Source: Chitinophagales bacterium (GTDB lineage Bacteria > Bacteroidota > Bacteroidia > Chitinophagales > Chitinophagaceae). Taken from it: DNA of 64,000 bases. Location of the stretch: NCBI GenBank assembly GCA_013298665.1, contig JAAFIK010000014.1:24306-88305 (forward strand), given 5' to 3'. A model generated the notes under the pieces. It was not told the origin of the DNA. It ran no database searches and saw only the letters and a program-made list of their open reading frames with translations. Positions 1 through 8,641 of this stretch are shown here, in pieces. Position numbers and translations under genes: made by a program. Positions within the stretch are counted from its first letter, which is position 1. Each line of letters starts with the position of its first letter.

Positions 1-28
1 ATTTTTTTTGTTTCTTTGTGTAAAATTA

Positions 29-1099
29 ATGAATATGATTGCAGCAGCCGATTTTAATATTACGAAAGCCGAACACAGCAAGTTGAACGATATCAACCTC
101 GAAAATATCCCCTTTGGTAAATACTTTACCGACCATATGCTTGAAGTGGATTATGAGGATGGCGAATGGAAGGTGGCAGAGATCAAGCCTTACCAGCCCT
201 TATTGCTTTCGCCCTCGCTGGCAGCACTGCACTATGGCCAGGCCATATTTGAAGGGGTTAAGGCCTATAAGGACAGCGAAGGCAATGCGGCCATCTTCCG
301 GCCGATGGATAATTTCCGCCGGTTCAATATCTCCGCAGAACGCATGCAGATGCCCCAGGTACCCGAAGATATTTTTATGGAAGGAATGCGTCAATTGGTG
401 CAGATGGATAGCAAATGGATACCTGAACAAAAGGACCATTCGCTGTACATACGCCCTTTTATGTTCAGCAGCGATGAGATGATTGGTGTGCGTCCGAGTG
501 AGAAATATAAATTCATGATTATCCTCAGCCCTACAGGTCCTTACTATGTAGAGCCCATGCGGATATATGTTGAGGAGAAGTATGTACGCGCTGTACCTGG
601 TGGTATTGGCTATGCAAAGGCTGCCGGTAACTATGGCAGTGCCATGTACGCAACCGCACAGGCCAGGAAGATTGGTTACGACCAGGTATTGTGGACAGAT
701 GCTTTTGAACACAAGTATGTTCAGGAGTGTGGCACCATGAATGTCTTCTTTATCATCGGGAATACCGCTATTACGCCGGAACTGGAGCAGGGTACCATCC
801 TTGCGGGGGTTACCCGCGACAGCGCGATTATGATCCTGCGTGATATGGGTTACCAGGTTGAGGAAAGGGCACTGGGTATCGACGAAATCATTGATGCGCA
901 TAAAGCAGGTACATTAAAAGAGGTATTTGGTACCGGCACGGCAGCCACCATATCGCTTATTAAGGAACTGAAGTACAAAGAATATGTGATGCAGTTTCCC
1001 ATTGAGCAGTGGACAGCAGCCCCGGCGCTGAAAGACAGGATGAACGCCATCCGCTACGGGCAGGAGCCCGATGTGTATGGCTGGATGTATAAAATATAA
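29..1099 (+). CDS. ilvE: Branched-chain amino acid aminotransferase
   Basis: Class IV PLP-dependent aminotransferase that interconverts valine, leucine and isoleucine with their 2-oxo acids in the cytoplasm. The protein of about 356 residues has the family's usual length. The LHYGQAIFEG segment near residue 70, the YIRPF segment, the PLP-lysine region GYAKAAGNYG near residue 200 and the late GTGTAA phosphate-binding motif are all present. An upstream in-frame ATG at 8 is possible, but ATG 29 or ATG 35 gives the more usual N-terminus. A strong hairpin terminator follows the stop, so this gene ends its transcript. Its upstream neighbours lie outside the window. The family call is secure; the exact substrate preference is inferred. 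Confidence 0.93.
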   Translation: MNMIAAADFNITKAEHSKLNDINLENIPFGKYFTDHMLEVDYEDGEWKVAEIKPYQPLLLSPSLAALHYGQAIFEGVKAYKDSEGNAAIFRPMDNFRRFNISAERMQMPQVPEDIFMEGMRQLVQMDSKWIPEQKDHSLYIRPFMFSSDEMIGVRPSEKYKFMIILSPTGPYYVEPMRIYVEEKYVRAVPGGIGYAKAAGNYGSAMYATAQARKIGYDQVLWTDAFEHKYVQECGTMNVFFIIGNTAITPELEQGTILAGVTRDSAIMILRDMGYQVEERALGIDEIIDAHKAGTLKEVFGTGTAATISLIKELKYKEYVMQFPIEQWTAAPALKDRMNAIRYGQEPDVYGWMYKI

Positions 1100-1125
1100 A
1101 GTACTTTTTGTACGGGTCAGGTAAA

Positions 1126-1151
1126 GACGGATGGATCCATCCGTCTTTTTT
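1126..1151 (+). terminator. Rho-independent terminator after ilvE
   Basis: A perfect 20-base palindrome (1126-1145, arms GACGGATGGA and TCCATCCGTC) is followed directly by a T run. It lies 27 bases after the ilvE stop. Confidence 0.85.
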
Positions 1152-1346
1152 GTGCCGGTAATACAGCCCCTGTCAATGACCGGTTCGGGATAATGCCGTG
1201 ACCGGGTTATCCGTACTGGTGAATGGCTTCCGGCATTGTACCGGCACCAGTACCTTTGGCTGCTGCCTGCCCACCAGCCCTTAAAAGAAGGGGTAAAGCG
1301 GGTTTCTTCCCCTTTTCAGCCACTGTTGAACCAGTGATCACCCATA

Positions 1347-1421
1347 GATATCCCACTCCCCTTTACAGTGGGACATCAGTGGTGCATCAGTGACGCATCA
1401 GTGGCGCATCAGTGGGATATC
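1347..1421. repeat. Short tandem repeat framed by an 11-bp inverted repeat
   Basis: Four copies of an 11-bp unit (CATCAGTGRYG-like) run from 1374 to 1417. They are framed by perfect 11-bp inverted arms, GATATCCCACT at 1347-1357 and AGTGGGATATC at 1411-1421. The surrounding gap (1100-1595) has no gene that I can support. It holds the ilvE terminator, this structure and the approach to the protease gene. Confidence 0.75.
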
Positions 1422-1595
1422 CTACCTTTTGCCACTCCTTTACCATGCCCGGCATTACCTTTTACCCGGGCAAAACGGCTTTGATGCTGCCGCGGGTGGT
1501 TGCAACCTTACCGTTTATAGAATTTTAAGGAAACTTTAGGTAAATCAACAGGCGGCATTTCAATAAAATGGACAGATTTCCGTTAATTTTACTAT

Positions 1596-3776
1596 ATGCA
1601 AAAATTTGCACAAATCATTATGGGTAAAAAATTCTTACTGGGTCTGGCCGTGCTGACCGCTGCCAGTTTATTTGTTGCTTTCCGTTCATCCGGCAAGTCG
1701 GCCATGGCGGACGATAACCCCAAGTCAAGGTATGTACGCGTATTGCGCAACCTCGGGATATTGCTTGAAGAGGCACATTATAATCCTAAAAAAGTGAATG
1801 ACGATTTCTCCCGTCAGGTGTTGAAGAAGTTTGAAGATGACCTGGATGGGGATAAAAATATTCTTCTCCAGGAAGATATTGATGCGTTTAAAAAATTCGA
1901 GAACAGGATTGACGATGAAATACACGGAAAAGAGATCGAGTCTTTTTTTGTGGTGAATGATGTGTACCAGAAACGCCTGCAGGAAGTAGCAGGGTTGTAC
2001 ACCGAGTTGCTGCAGAAACCTTTTGATTTTTTGGTAAATGAGTCGGTAATCCTGGATCCGGAAAAGCGAAACTTCGCCAAAACCGCGGCAGAACGGAAAG
2101 AAAACTGGCGCAAGCGGCTGAAGTATATGGCACTTGACCGTATGGTTACCATGCAGGAAGACCGCGAAAAGAATAAGGATAAAAAGGATTATGTGGCCAA
2201 GGCCGACTCCACGCTGGAAAGGGAAGCACGCGACCAGGTACGCAAGCAGATGGATCGTTATTTTTCAACCAAAAAGAACCGTGAAACCAAGGATGAGATA
2301 TTCAGCACATTTGTAAATGCCATTACGTCAACCATGGATCCGCATACGGACTACTTCCCGCCGATCGACCTGCGTTCGTTTAATGAAACCATGAGTGGCC
2401 GTTTTTTTGGGATAGGGGCGCAATTGAAAGAGGAAGACGGTAAGATCAAGATCGCCAATCTCGTAAGTGGCGGACCTGCATGGAAAAGTGGTGAACTGAA
2501 GGAGAATGACGAAATCATCAAGATTGGCCAGGCAAAAGAAGAGCCGGTTGATGTGACGGGTTATGCAGTTACTGATGCCGTAAAACTGATACGTGGTGCC
2601 GATAAAGGCTCTGAGGTACGGTTGACGGTACGTAAAGTGGATGGCATGATCAAAGTGGTTGCCTTGCAGCGTGATGAAATCAAACTGGACGAAACCTTTG
2701 CGAAAAGTGCCATCATTACGGGCGAACATAAGGTGGGTTATATCTATCTGCCCGAGTTTTATGCCGATTTTGAACGCCCCAATGGTGCCCGCTGTGCAGT
2801 GGATGTAGCCAAAGAGGTAGAGAAGCTCAAGGCTGAAAACGTGGAGGGTATTGTACTTGACCTGCGTGGTAATGGCGGTGGTTCCCTGTATGATGCGGTG
2901 CAGATGGCGGGACTCTTTATTGAGGATGGGCCGATTTGCCAGGTACGCAGCAGGGGTGATAAACCCAACGTACTCCGTGATAAAGACAAGACTATCTTAT
3001 ACAGCGGCCCACTGGCTGTAATGGTTGACGGCACGAGCGCTTCTGCGTCTGAAATTTTTGCTGCCGCCATACAGGACTATAAGCGTGGTGTTGTGATCGG
3101 CAGCACCTCCACTTATGGAAAGGGTACGGTACAGCGCAATATTCCGCTTAATCCGGAAGACGAAAACAGTCTTTTCGCGCAGCGCAAGCCTGAAGACCTG
3201 GGTACCGTAAAGTTGACGCTCCAGAAGTTTTACCGTATCAATGGTGGTGCTACACAGCTTAATGGGGTAACGCCTGATCTGGTGATTCCTGACCGGTTGG
3301 ATTTCCTGAAATTCAGGGAGAAAGATAACCCCAGCAGCCTGGTATGGGACGAGATCAGTAAGGCAGATTACCAGACCTGGAATCCGGCATATGACTTTAA
3401 CAGTATTGTAAAGACTTCAGGTGAAGAAGTAAAGAACAGCAAAGTATTTACACAAATCCGGGAAAAGGCAAAATGGTTATTTGAGCAAAACGACAAAGCC
3501 GTGTCTTTAAGTCTGGTTACTTTTAAAGAAGAGCAAAAAAAGGTAAAGGCAACTTATAAAGAACTGGAAGAACTGTATAAACTCAGTAAAGCAATGGATA
3601 TCAGAGTAAGTCAGGCAGATGAGCAGCGGCTTGCGGCAGATAAGGATAAGCTGGAGAAGAACAAGCGCTGGCTCAAACAGTTGAGCACCGATATTTATGT
3701 AGATGAAACTATGAAAGTGATGAGCCGGATGATTGGTCAGGCAGCGGTAGCATCGGTTAAGCCCGCTAAAGGATAA
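1596..3776 (+). CDS. prc: Carboxy-terminal processing protease, Prc type (S41)
   Basis: Periplasmic serine protease that degrades or trims envelope proteins from the C-terminus. The 726-residue length matches the long Prc/Tsp subfamily, not the short CtpA type. An N-terminal hydrophobic signal segment (about residues 10-28) precedes the helical N-terminal domain. A PDZ domain follows at about 255-345, then the S41 core. The catalytic pair is visible as Ser483 in SASASEI and Lys509 in TYGKG. The C-terminal region is Lys/Glu-rich, as in the DUF3340 tail of Prc proteins. An alternative start is Met9 (base 1620), which gives a tidier signal peptide. A hairpin terminator lies 25 bases after the stop. 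Substrates cannot be read from the sequence. Confidence 0.93.
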   Translation: MQKFAQIIMGKKFLLGLAVLTAASLFVAFRSSGKSAMADDNPKSRYVRVLRNLGILLEEAHYNPKKVNDDFSRQVLKKFEDDLDGDKNILLQEDIDAFKKFENRIDDEIHGKEIESFFVVNDVYQKRLQEVAGLYTELLQKPFDFLVNESVILDPEKRNFAKTAAERKENWRKRLKYMALDRMVTMQEDREKNKDKKDYVAKADSTLEREARDQVRKQMDRYFSTKKNRETKDEIFSTFVNAITSTMDPHTDYFPPIDLRSFNETMSGRFFGIGAQLKEEDGKIKIANLVSGGPAWKSGELKENDEIIKIGQAKEEPVDVTGYAVTDAVKLIRGADKGSEVRLTVRKVDGMIKVVALQRDEIKLDETFAKSAIITGEHKVGYIYLPEFYADFERPNGARCAVDVAKEVEKLKAENVEGIVLDLRGNGGGSLYDAVQMAGLFIEDGPICQVRSRGDKPNVLRDKDKTILYSGPLAVMVDGTSASASEIFAAAIQDYKRGVVIGSTSTYGKGTVQRNIPLNPEDENSLFAQRKPEDLGTVKLTLQKFYRINGGATQLNGVTPDLVIPDRLDFLKFREKDNPSSLVWDEISKADYQTWNPAYDFNSIVKTSGEEVKNSKVFTQIREKAKWLFEQNDKAVSLSLVTFKEEQKKVKATYKELEELYKLSKAMDIRVSQADEQRLAADKDKLEKNKRWLKQLSTDIYVDETMKVMSRMIGQAAVASVKPAKG

Positions 3777-3801
3777 GCAAATACATAATTGGGATAAATT
3801 G

Positions 3802-3830
3802 GCCATCGGGGGATTCCCGGTGGCTTTTTT
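3802..3830 (+). terminator. Terminator between prc and plsX
   Basis: A stem of nine pairs (3802-3810 with 3816-3824, one G-T wobble) has a five-base loop and is followed by a T run. It separates the convergent genes prc and plsX. Confidence 0.8.
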
Positions 3831-3834
3831 GTGG

Positions 3835-4779
3835 CTATGATCCGGTAAAACTTGCTTTCATTTTACCAATAAGGTCAGTTTCGAGCATCCTCACTGCTGT
3901 ACGGATCATATTACTGAAAGCCATGCGTTGTGAAATGCCATGCCCGATGATGACGGGTTTGGAGACCCCGAGTACAGGTACACCGCCATAGGTCTCAAAA
4001 TTGAAACGGTTGAAGTGTTCGTCGCTGATGCGGCGGCGCTGTACAATATCATAAATACTCTCAGCGAGCTTGAGTACCACGTTTCCGGTAAAACCATCGC
4101 AAATCATTACATCCGCTTTGTCGAGCAGGATATCCCGTCCTTCAATATTACCAATAAAATTGAGCAGGGGGTTGGCTTTGAGGAGTGGAAATGCGGCCTG
4201 TGCCAGCAGATTGCCTTTCCCTTCTTCTTCGCCGAGGTTAACGAGGCCGGTACGTGGCTGGTCAATATTGAGTACGTGTTTGGCAAAAAGGGTGGCTAAA
4301 ATGGCGAATTGGTTCAGGTTTTCCGGTTTACAGTCTGCATTGAGGCCAACATCGGCCAGTAAGCCCAGCGTACCCTTTTCCCTGGGCATATAGGCACCGA
4401 TGGTAGGCCTGAGTACGCCTTCTATGGCTTTGATACTGAAAAGGGCTCCAACCATCATGGCACCGGTATTACCGGCACTGATAAAGGCGTCGGTCTTGCC
4501 CGTGGCCAGTAAGTGAAACCCAACTGCTATTGAAGATTGTTGTTTTTCTTTGAGGGCTTTTGTAGGGTGTTCGTGCATCCCTATTACTTCAGGTGCATGT
4601 ATGATGGTATAACTGGCTTCAGGCAAAGGATTAGCCTTGAGCAAGGGAGCCATTTCGGCTTCGTTGCCAATCAACACTAACCGGACATCCTCCCTGGCAG
4701 CCGATAAGTAAGTGTCTACACCCTTAATAGCTTCCAGCGGAGCAAAGTCACCCCCCATCATATCAAGGCCAATTGTCAT
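3835..4779 (-). CDS. plsX: Phosphate acyltransferase PlsX
   Basis: Makes acyl-phosphate from acyl-ACP for membrane phospholipid synthesis. The start MTIGLDMMGGDFAP is the hallmark PlsX N-terminus (normally xIAxDxMGGDxxP), so I chose ATG 4779 over the in-frame ATGs at 4782 and 4818. The inner motifs SAGNTGAMM and CDGFTGNVVLK are also typical. It is the last gene of yceD-rpmF-plsX, a widespread bacterial order. Fatty-acid genes often follow plsX, but here the operon ends at the prc terminator. Confidence 0.95.
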   Translation of the reverse strand: MTIGLDMMGGDFAPLEAIKGVDTYLSAAREDVRLVLIGNEAEMAPLLKANPLPEASYTIIHAPEVIGMHEHPTKALKEKQQSSIAVGFHLLATGKTDAFISAGNTGAMMVGALFSIKAIEGVLRPTIGAYMPREKGTLGLLADVGLNADCKPENLNQFAILATLFAKHVLNIDQPRTGLVNLGEEEGKGNLLAQAAFPLLKANPLLNFIGNIEGRDILLDKADVMICDGFTGNVVLKLAESIYDIVQRRRISDEHFNRFNFETYGGVPVLGVSKPVIIGHGISQRMAFSNMIRTAVRMLETDLIGKMKASFTGS

Positions 4780-4868
4780 CATACTGGCAAAATAAAAAAT
4801 TCCAAATCCGGCAATCAAAATTACATTTGAATACCTGATTCAGAATCCTGAAGGTAGGAAATAAATGA

Positions 4869-5063
4869 TTATGCTTTTAACGGCGCTTTTTCAGCCACTA
4901 ATTTTCCTTTGTAGAACAGTTTGCCCTCGCTTACATGCGCACGGTGGCGTACGTGGGTTTCACCGGTAGTCTTGTCTACGCTGAGCGTTGTTTCTACTGC
5001 CTTATAATGCGTCCTTCTTTTTGCGCTTCGCTGTTGCGAGTGGCGTCGTTTCGGATTTGGCAT
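4869..5063 (-). CDS. rpmF: 50S ribosomal protein L32
   Basis: Small basic ribosomal protein of 64 residues. The MPNPKRRHSQQRSAKRR opening is the standard L32 N-terminus. The zinc-binding cysteines seen in some L32 proteins are absent, so this is the Cys-free form. It lies 34 bases after yceD and 89 bases before plsX on the same strand, which fits co-transcription. Confidence 0.96.
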   Translation of the reverse strand: MPNPKRRHSQQRSAKRRTHYKAVETTLSVDKTTGETHVRHRAHVSEGKLFYKGKLVAEKAPLKA

Positions 5064-5097
5064 ATCTTATGCGTTTTATTTGATATAATTATTGTGT

Positions 5098-5640
5098 TCA
5101 GTTCTTTTTAAATTGATCCAGTCCTTTCCATAACTGGTCTGCGTTGTTGGCCCTAACCTCGTCTTCCATCTCCTTCAGCTTTTGCAGTACACTGGTATTA
5201 CAACGCGGCCCACCCATTTCCTCATCCGGGCAACGTTTTTGATGGGGGATGCTTAGTACCACAAATTCGTAAATCCAGTCATTCAGGGAGAGATGGCTTT
5301 CCGTCCGGCTGATGTAAAAAACATCGGGATCTTCCTCCTGTTCATTCATCTCATCCGGGTTCTCCACGAGTTTAACTAACATATTGAATTCATCCCAGAG
5401 ATCCATACTCAGCGTATTTCCGCAGCGGTCACAGGCAACATCAGCCCGTCCACCGATTTCAAATTTCAGCAGCATAAAGCTGCTTTTTTTGTCTAAAAAC
5501 AACTTTACCTTTGCCAGGCAATTGGTAAAGTCGCGATTTTCTGCTGCTGCAAAGAACTTATCCTCCACTTCATAATTAAACTCATGGATTCCAGGTTTTA
5601 ACCCTACAAAAGCGATTTCGAATGCCCTTTTGTTAGCCAT
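5098..5640 (-). CDS. yceD: DUF177 (YceD-like) protein
   Basis: Member of the DUF177/YceD family, which lies immediately upstream of rpmF in most bacteria and has been linked to 23S rRNA accumulation. The 180-residue protein carries the conserved CDRCG pair near residue 87 and a second Cys pair (CPDEE and RCNTS) near residues 142-152, which could bind zinc. The C-terminus has the usual DPRW-like region replaced by LWKGLDQFKKN. It is the first gene of the yceD-rpmF-plsX operon. The molecular mechanism is unknown. Confidence 0.88.
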   Translation of the reverse strand: MANKRAFEIAFVGLKPGIHEFNYEVEDKFFAAAENRDFTNCLAKVKLFLDKKSSFMLLKFEIGGRADVACDRCGNTLSMDLWDEFNMLVKLVENPDEMNEQEEDPDVFYISRTESHLSLNDWIYEFVVLSIPHQKRCPDEEMGGPRCNTSVLQKLKEMEDEVRANNADQLWKGLDQFKKN

Positions 5641-5746
5641 TAGTTAATTTTAAAGGACGGCAAAGGTAAGCCAATAATTTTATTTTTACCGGAAAAACTC
5701 TGTTTTTTGACTTTTTACGCCAGTTTTGTCCTAATTTATACGCTGA

Positions 5747-6841
5747 ATGAGTACCCCACTAACAAGTTGGCTTCAAAAATACAGGAAATGGTGGATACCT
5801 GTGTTGCTGGTAACCCTGATCAAGTTGTTCAGCATGTATCCCCTTTGGGTGGAACGGTATTACAGTACCGGTTTTTACCCGCTTATGGCCACCGTTTTAC
5901 GATTTATGCTGGGCTGGTTGCCATTCAGCCTGGGTGATATCTTTTACGGGCTGGTTGTATGCTGGCTGATTAAGGTCTGTTACCGGTTTACAGCCGATCT
6001 TTTCCGCAAAAGAATCAATATGGACTATCTGCGGCGAAAAGCAAGCCGCGGCTTGCGGCTGGGGTTGTGGGTATACATCATTTTTAATATACTTTGGGGA
6101 TTGAACTACAACCGGCCGGGTATTGCGCAGCAACTGAACCTGCAGATGGGGAAATACACCACCGAAGACCTGCAAAAGGTGAACGGGATACTGCTTGCCA
6201 AAACGAATGATTACCGGGCTGTGCTTACAGCAAAGCAGTTCTCCGATCTTGACCATACCGCTTTATTCAATGGGGTGGCAGGTGCTTATGCCGCGGCAGG
6301 GTTGCAATGGCCTTTTCTGCATTACCGGGCAGTATCGATAAAACCTTCTTTCTGGGGCTGGCTGGGCAATTACACGGGATTCCTGGGTTATTATAATCCT
6401 TTCTCCGGCGAGGCCCAGGTGAATACCACTTTGCCAAAATTTCTGTTGCCTTTTACGGGTTGTCATGAAGTGGGGCATCAACTGGGTTATGCGCGGGAGA
6501 ATGAAGCCAACTTTGCAGCTTATCTTACGGCTGCCCGTTCGCCGGATACCTTGTTCCGTTATTCTGCTTACCTCGATTTATTTTTATATGCCAATCGTAA
6601 TCTTTATGCCGCAGATTCGGCATCGGCCAACCAGTTCCGGAAAGCACTCTCCCCTCTGGTACGGCAGGATCTGGAAACATGGCGCAGGTTCAACCTCCGC
6701 CACCGCAATCCGTTTGAACCATTGGTTCGATGGGTATATGGGTTGTACCTGCGAAGTAACCAGCAACCTTCGGGTTTGCTCAGTTATGATGAAGTAACCG
6801 CATTTATTATTGCCTGGTACAGGAAGTATGGGTCGATATAG
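5747..6841 (+). CDS. DUF3810 membrane protein with zinc-protease motif
   Basis: A 364-residue protein with about three hydrophobic segments in its first 130 residues (near 18-35, 45-80 and 102-120). A soluble part follows with the motif HEVGHQLGYARENEANF near residue 240. This is an HExxH zinc site with a downstream Glu as a possible third ligand, as in gluzincin proteases. These features match the Bacteroidota family DUF3810. Catalysis is inferred only from the motif. It is divergent from the yceD operon and appears monocistronic. The overlapping frame at 5707-5937 is a shadow. Confidence 0.85.
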   Translation: MSTPLTSWLQKYRKWWIPVLLVTLIKLFSMYPLWVERYYSTGFYPLMATVLRFMLGWLPFSLGDIFYGLVVCWLIKVCYRFTADLFRKRINMDYLRRKASRGLRLGLWVYIIFNILWGLNYNRPGIAQQLNLQMGKYTTEDLQKVNGILLAKTNDYRAVLTAKQFSDLDHTALFNGVAGAYAAAGLQWPFLHYRAVSIKPSFWGWLGNYTGFLGYYNPFSGEAQVNTTLPKFLLPFTGCHEVGHQLGYARENEANFAAYLTAARSPDTLFRYSAYLDLFLYANRNLYAADSASANQFRKALSPLVRQDLETWRRFNLRHRNPFEPLVRWVYGLYLRSNQQPSGLLSYDEVTAFIIAWYRKYGSI

Positions 6842-7010
6842 GGCGAATCAATATCTGTATGATTTATTATTTTTCCCGGTTAAGCAAGGTTGTACAGTGA
6901 ATTTTTTCAACACTTTTCCTTAGTTGTTTGAAAAATGACAATAAACAGCAGGTGTGTTTTGAAATTTTATATATGATTATCTTTTCGTGCGGGTATTGCT
7001 GCGGGAACAA

Positions 7011-7042
7011 GCCGGAATGCTTTGCCGGCAAAGCATTCCGGC
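7011..7042. repeat. Perfect 32-bp palindrome
   Basis: Bases 7011-7042 read identically on both strands (half-site GCCGGAATGCTTTGCC). There is no immediate T run, so it is not a classical terminator in either direction. It lies in the gene-free stretch 6842-7260, which otherwise holds only the promoter and leader of the next gene. Confidence 0.8.
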
Positions 7043-7095
7043 AAATGCTGTTTAAACCGCTGAACCTTGTTTTTCTCCTTTTAACAAGCTTTTTA

Positions 7096-7127
7096 TTTGT
7101 TTTTTAAGCTGTGCGTTCGTATCTTTG
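7096..7127 (+). promoter_or_regulatory. Bacteroidota-type promoter
   Basis: TTTG at 7096-7099 and TATCTTTG at 7120-7127 with a 20-base spacer match the -33/-7 promoter of this phylum. Transcription would start near 7134 and leave a leader of about 125 bases before the small gene at 7261. Confidence 0.65.
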
Positions 7128-7138
7128 CGCCATCAAAA

Positions 7139-7223
7139 CAGGGCATAGTCAATACTTCGAGGAATTTTACCTGGAGCACACATCTTGCGAAATTGGTTTT
7201 ATATAACTTCATTTTCTGCCCTG
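7139..7223 (+). promoter_or_regulatory. Possible structured 5' leader
   Basis: CAGGGCA (7139-7145) is complementary to TGCCCTG (7217-7223), which would close an RNA domain of about 85 bases just after the predicted transcription start. I do not recognise it as a known riboswitch class. Confidence 0.35.
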
Positions 7224-7260
7224 CTCAACAACGAATTGTAACAATTAAAATAGAAGAATC

Positions 7261-7458
7261 ATGAAAAGTGATGTAATGCCATCTTATGTACAGATGGGAA
7301 CAGAAGAACTGAAAGCGTTAGTAACTGAGGTAAAAGAAACCGTAGCTCCGGCAAAGGAGAACGAAACAAAAAAAACATTCGGTGCCGTAGATATGTGGAA
7401 CAGCCAGCGCCGTTTGCGTTTGGCAGCAGGGTTTCGTAACAAATGGCAAATGTCATAA
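7261..7458 (+). CDS. Small conserved-looking hypothetical protein (65 aa)
   Basis: Predicted 65-residue soluble protein with an acidic, Lys/Glu-rich first half and a basic tail centred on FGAVDMWNSQRRLRLAAGF. Tails of the form DxWNxQRxxR occur in many very small Bacteroidota proteins, in my recollection, and this supports the reading. Support from context is good: a phylum-type promoter and structured leader lie upstream, and a hairpin terminator follows at 7484. There is no signal peptide or membrane segment. The function is unknown. The minus-strand frames over the same bases lack such signals and are treated as shadows. Confidence 0.65.
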   Translation: MKSDVMPSYVQMGTEELKALVTEVKETVAPAKENETKKTFGAVDMWNSQRRLRLAAGFRNKWQMS

Positions 7459-7483
7459 CCGACTATAACTAACGGATTTATCA

Positions 7484-7528
7484 ACGCCCGGTCTTACTTT
7501 ATTATCAGTAGACACGGGCGTTTTTTTA
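7484..7528 (+). terminator. Terminator after the 65-aa gene
   Basis: ACGCCCG (7484-7490) pairs with CGGGCGT (7515-7521), followed by a run of seven T. The loop is long (24 bases), so it is weaker than a compact hairpin. Confidence 0.6.
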
Positions 7529-7600
7529 TTGGTGTCTTTGCTTCAGGACTGCTTGCAGGCGCGGGTTTTTGTGATTATTGGTATAAAAAAAATGATTGGC

Positions 7601-7634
7601 TTTTGTGATTTTGTAAAATAAACCTATACCTTTG
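7601..7634 (+). promoter_or_regulatory. Promoter of the outer-membrane protein gene
   Basis: TTTTG at 7601-7605 and TACCTTTG at 7627-7634 match the -33/-7 elements of Bacteroidota promoters, 41 bases before the next start codon. Confidence 0.55.
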
Positions 7635-7674
7635 CCGGAATTTAAAAATCAAACCCTTTTTAAAAAATTACAAA

Positions 7675-8226
7675 ATGAAAAAATTAATTCTCTCTGTTGC
7701 AACTGTTGCCATTTGCTCCTTTGCATTTGCCCAAAAAGATGGTGATGGTGGCGGACGCCAGAACGTGGTTAAAATTAACCCTATCGGATTTCTCTTTGGT
7801 GCAGGTAGTATTTCCTACGAGCGCGCACTTACACCAAAAAGCTCTATCCTGATTGCGCCTACTTTTGGTTCTTACAAAATCGGAAGTTTCAAGTATAGTT
7901 CATTTGGACTTGGTGCTGAGTACCGCTTCTACCTGAGCAATACCAAGACTGCACCCGAAGGATTTTATGCTGCACCCGGCATTGGTTTTACTACCGGTAA
8001 AACAAGTGTAACTGGTGCTGCTACGGATGCAAAATTTACATCTTTCGGTGGTAAAGCCATTATTGGTAACCAATGGATTTTCGGAAGCGGTTTCACACTT
8101 GACCTGAATGGTGGTATTTCTTATCAGTCTTATTCTTACAAAGATAATAGCGGTTCACTTTACAGTGGTTTGAAAGCCAGCGGTATCCTGCCCAGCATTG
8201 GTATTGCTATCGGCTACGCTTTTTAA
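7675..8226 (+). CDS. Outer-membrane beta-barrel protein
   Basis: A 183-residue protein with a clear signal peptide (MKKLILSVATVAICSFAFAQ, cleavage after about residue 19). The mature part is rich in Gly, Ser and aromatic residues with alternating hydrophobic strands. It ends in SIGIAIGYAF, with the terminal Phe expected of a beta-barrel. It resembles the small porin-like or DUF3575-type barrels of Bacteroidota, though I cannot assign a subfamily. It has its own promoter and a strong terminator at 8249, so it is monocistronic. Confidence 0.8.
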   Translation: MKKLILSVATVAICSFAFAQKDGDGGGRQNVVKINPIGFLFGAGSISYERALTPKSSILIAPTFGSYKIGSFKYSSFGLGAEYRFYLSNTKTAPEGFYAAPGIGFTTGKTSVTGAATDAKFTSFGGKAIIGNQWIFGSGFTLDLNGGISYQSYSYKDNSGSLYSGLKASGILPSIGIAIGYAF

Positions 8227-8248
8227 TACAACTATTTAATGATATCGG

Positions 8249-8277
8249 AGCTGCACCCGGGTGGTGCAGCTTTTTTA
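8249..8277 (+). terminator. Terminator after the barrel gene
   Basis: AGCTGCACC pairs with GGTGCAGCT around a short loop and is followed by a T-rich run, 22 bases after the stop. Confidence 0.85.
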
Positions 8278-8362
8278 TTTTCGGACTTCTTGTCTATACT
8301 GTAATATTTCGTTACCTTAACGGTACCGGGTATTCCGGTAATGAACCTGAAAATATACAAAC

Positions 8363-8569
8363 ATGGCTATTGTAAAAGTAATTGAAGTGATTGCTACTTC
8401 AGAAATCAGCATTGATGATGCGATCCGCAGTGCAGTGAAAGAGGTATCCAAAACTGTGCGGAATATTGATTCTGTATATGTGAAGGATATTAAGGCGCAT
8501 GTTAAGGATGGTGAGGTAAGCACTTTTGGTTGTATCTGCCAGTTGTCTTTCCGGGTAGATACGGTGTAA
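8363..8569 (+). CDS. Dodecin family flavin-binding protein
   Basis: A 68-residue protein of the dodecin family, which forms hollow dodecamers that bind and store flavins. The opening MAIVKVIEVIATSE, the central AIRSAVKEVSKTVRNI helix and the following SVYVKDIKAHV strand match the family's beta-alpha-beta-beta fold and length. The tail is unusual: it holds two cysteines (GCIC) where dodecins usually carry a plain beta-strand, and the conserved Trp of archaeal dodecins is absent. Whether it binds flavin here is inference. It is followed by trmH on the same strand. Confidence 0.85.
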   Translation: MAIVKVIEVIATSEISIDDAIRSAVKEVSKTVRNIDSVYVKDIKAHVKDGEVSTFGCICQLSFRVDTV

Positions 8570-8641
8570 ACAATGGTGATTTTTCAGTGTCCCACTGTAA
8601 ATGCTGGCGGATGCTGCCGGCAAAAATCTGTAATTTGCGTT

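Noticed and set aside
200..901. 233-codon frame opposite ilvE
   Set aside because: Fully antisense to a well-recognised gene, with no motif of its own.
1374..1417. CRISPR-like array
   Set aside because: Units are only 11 bp and directly adjacent, without spacers, and no cas genes are near.
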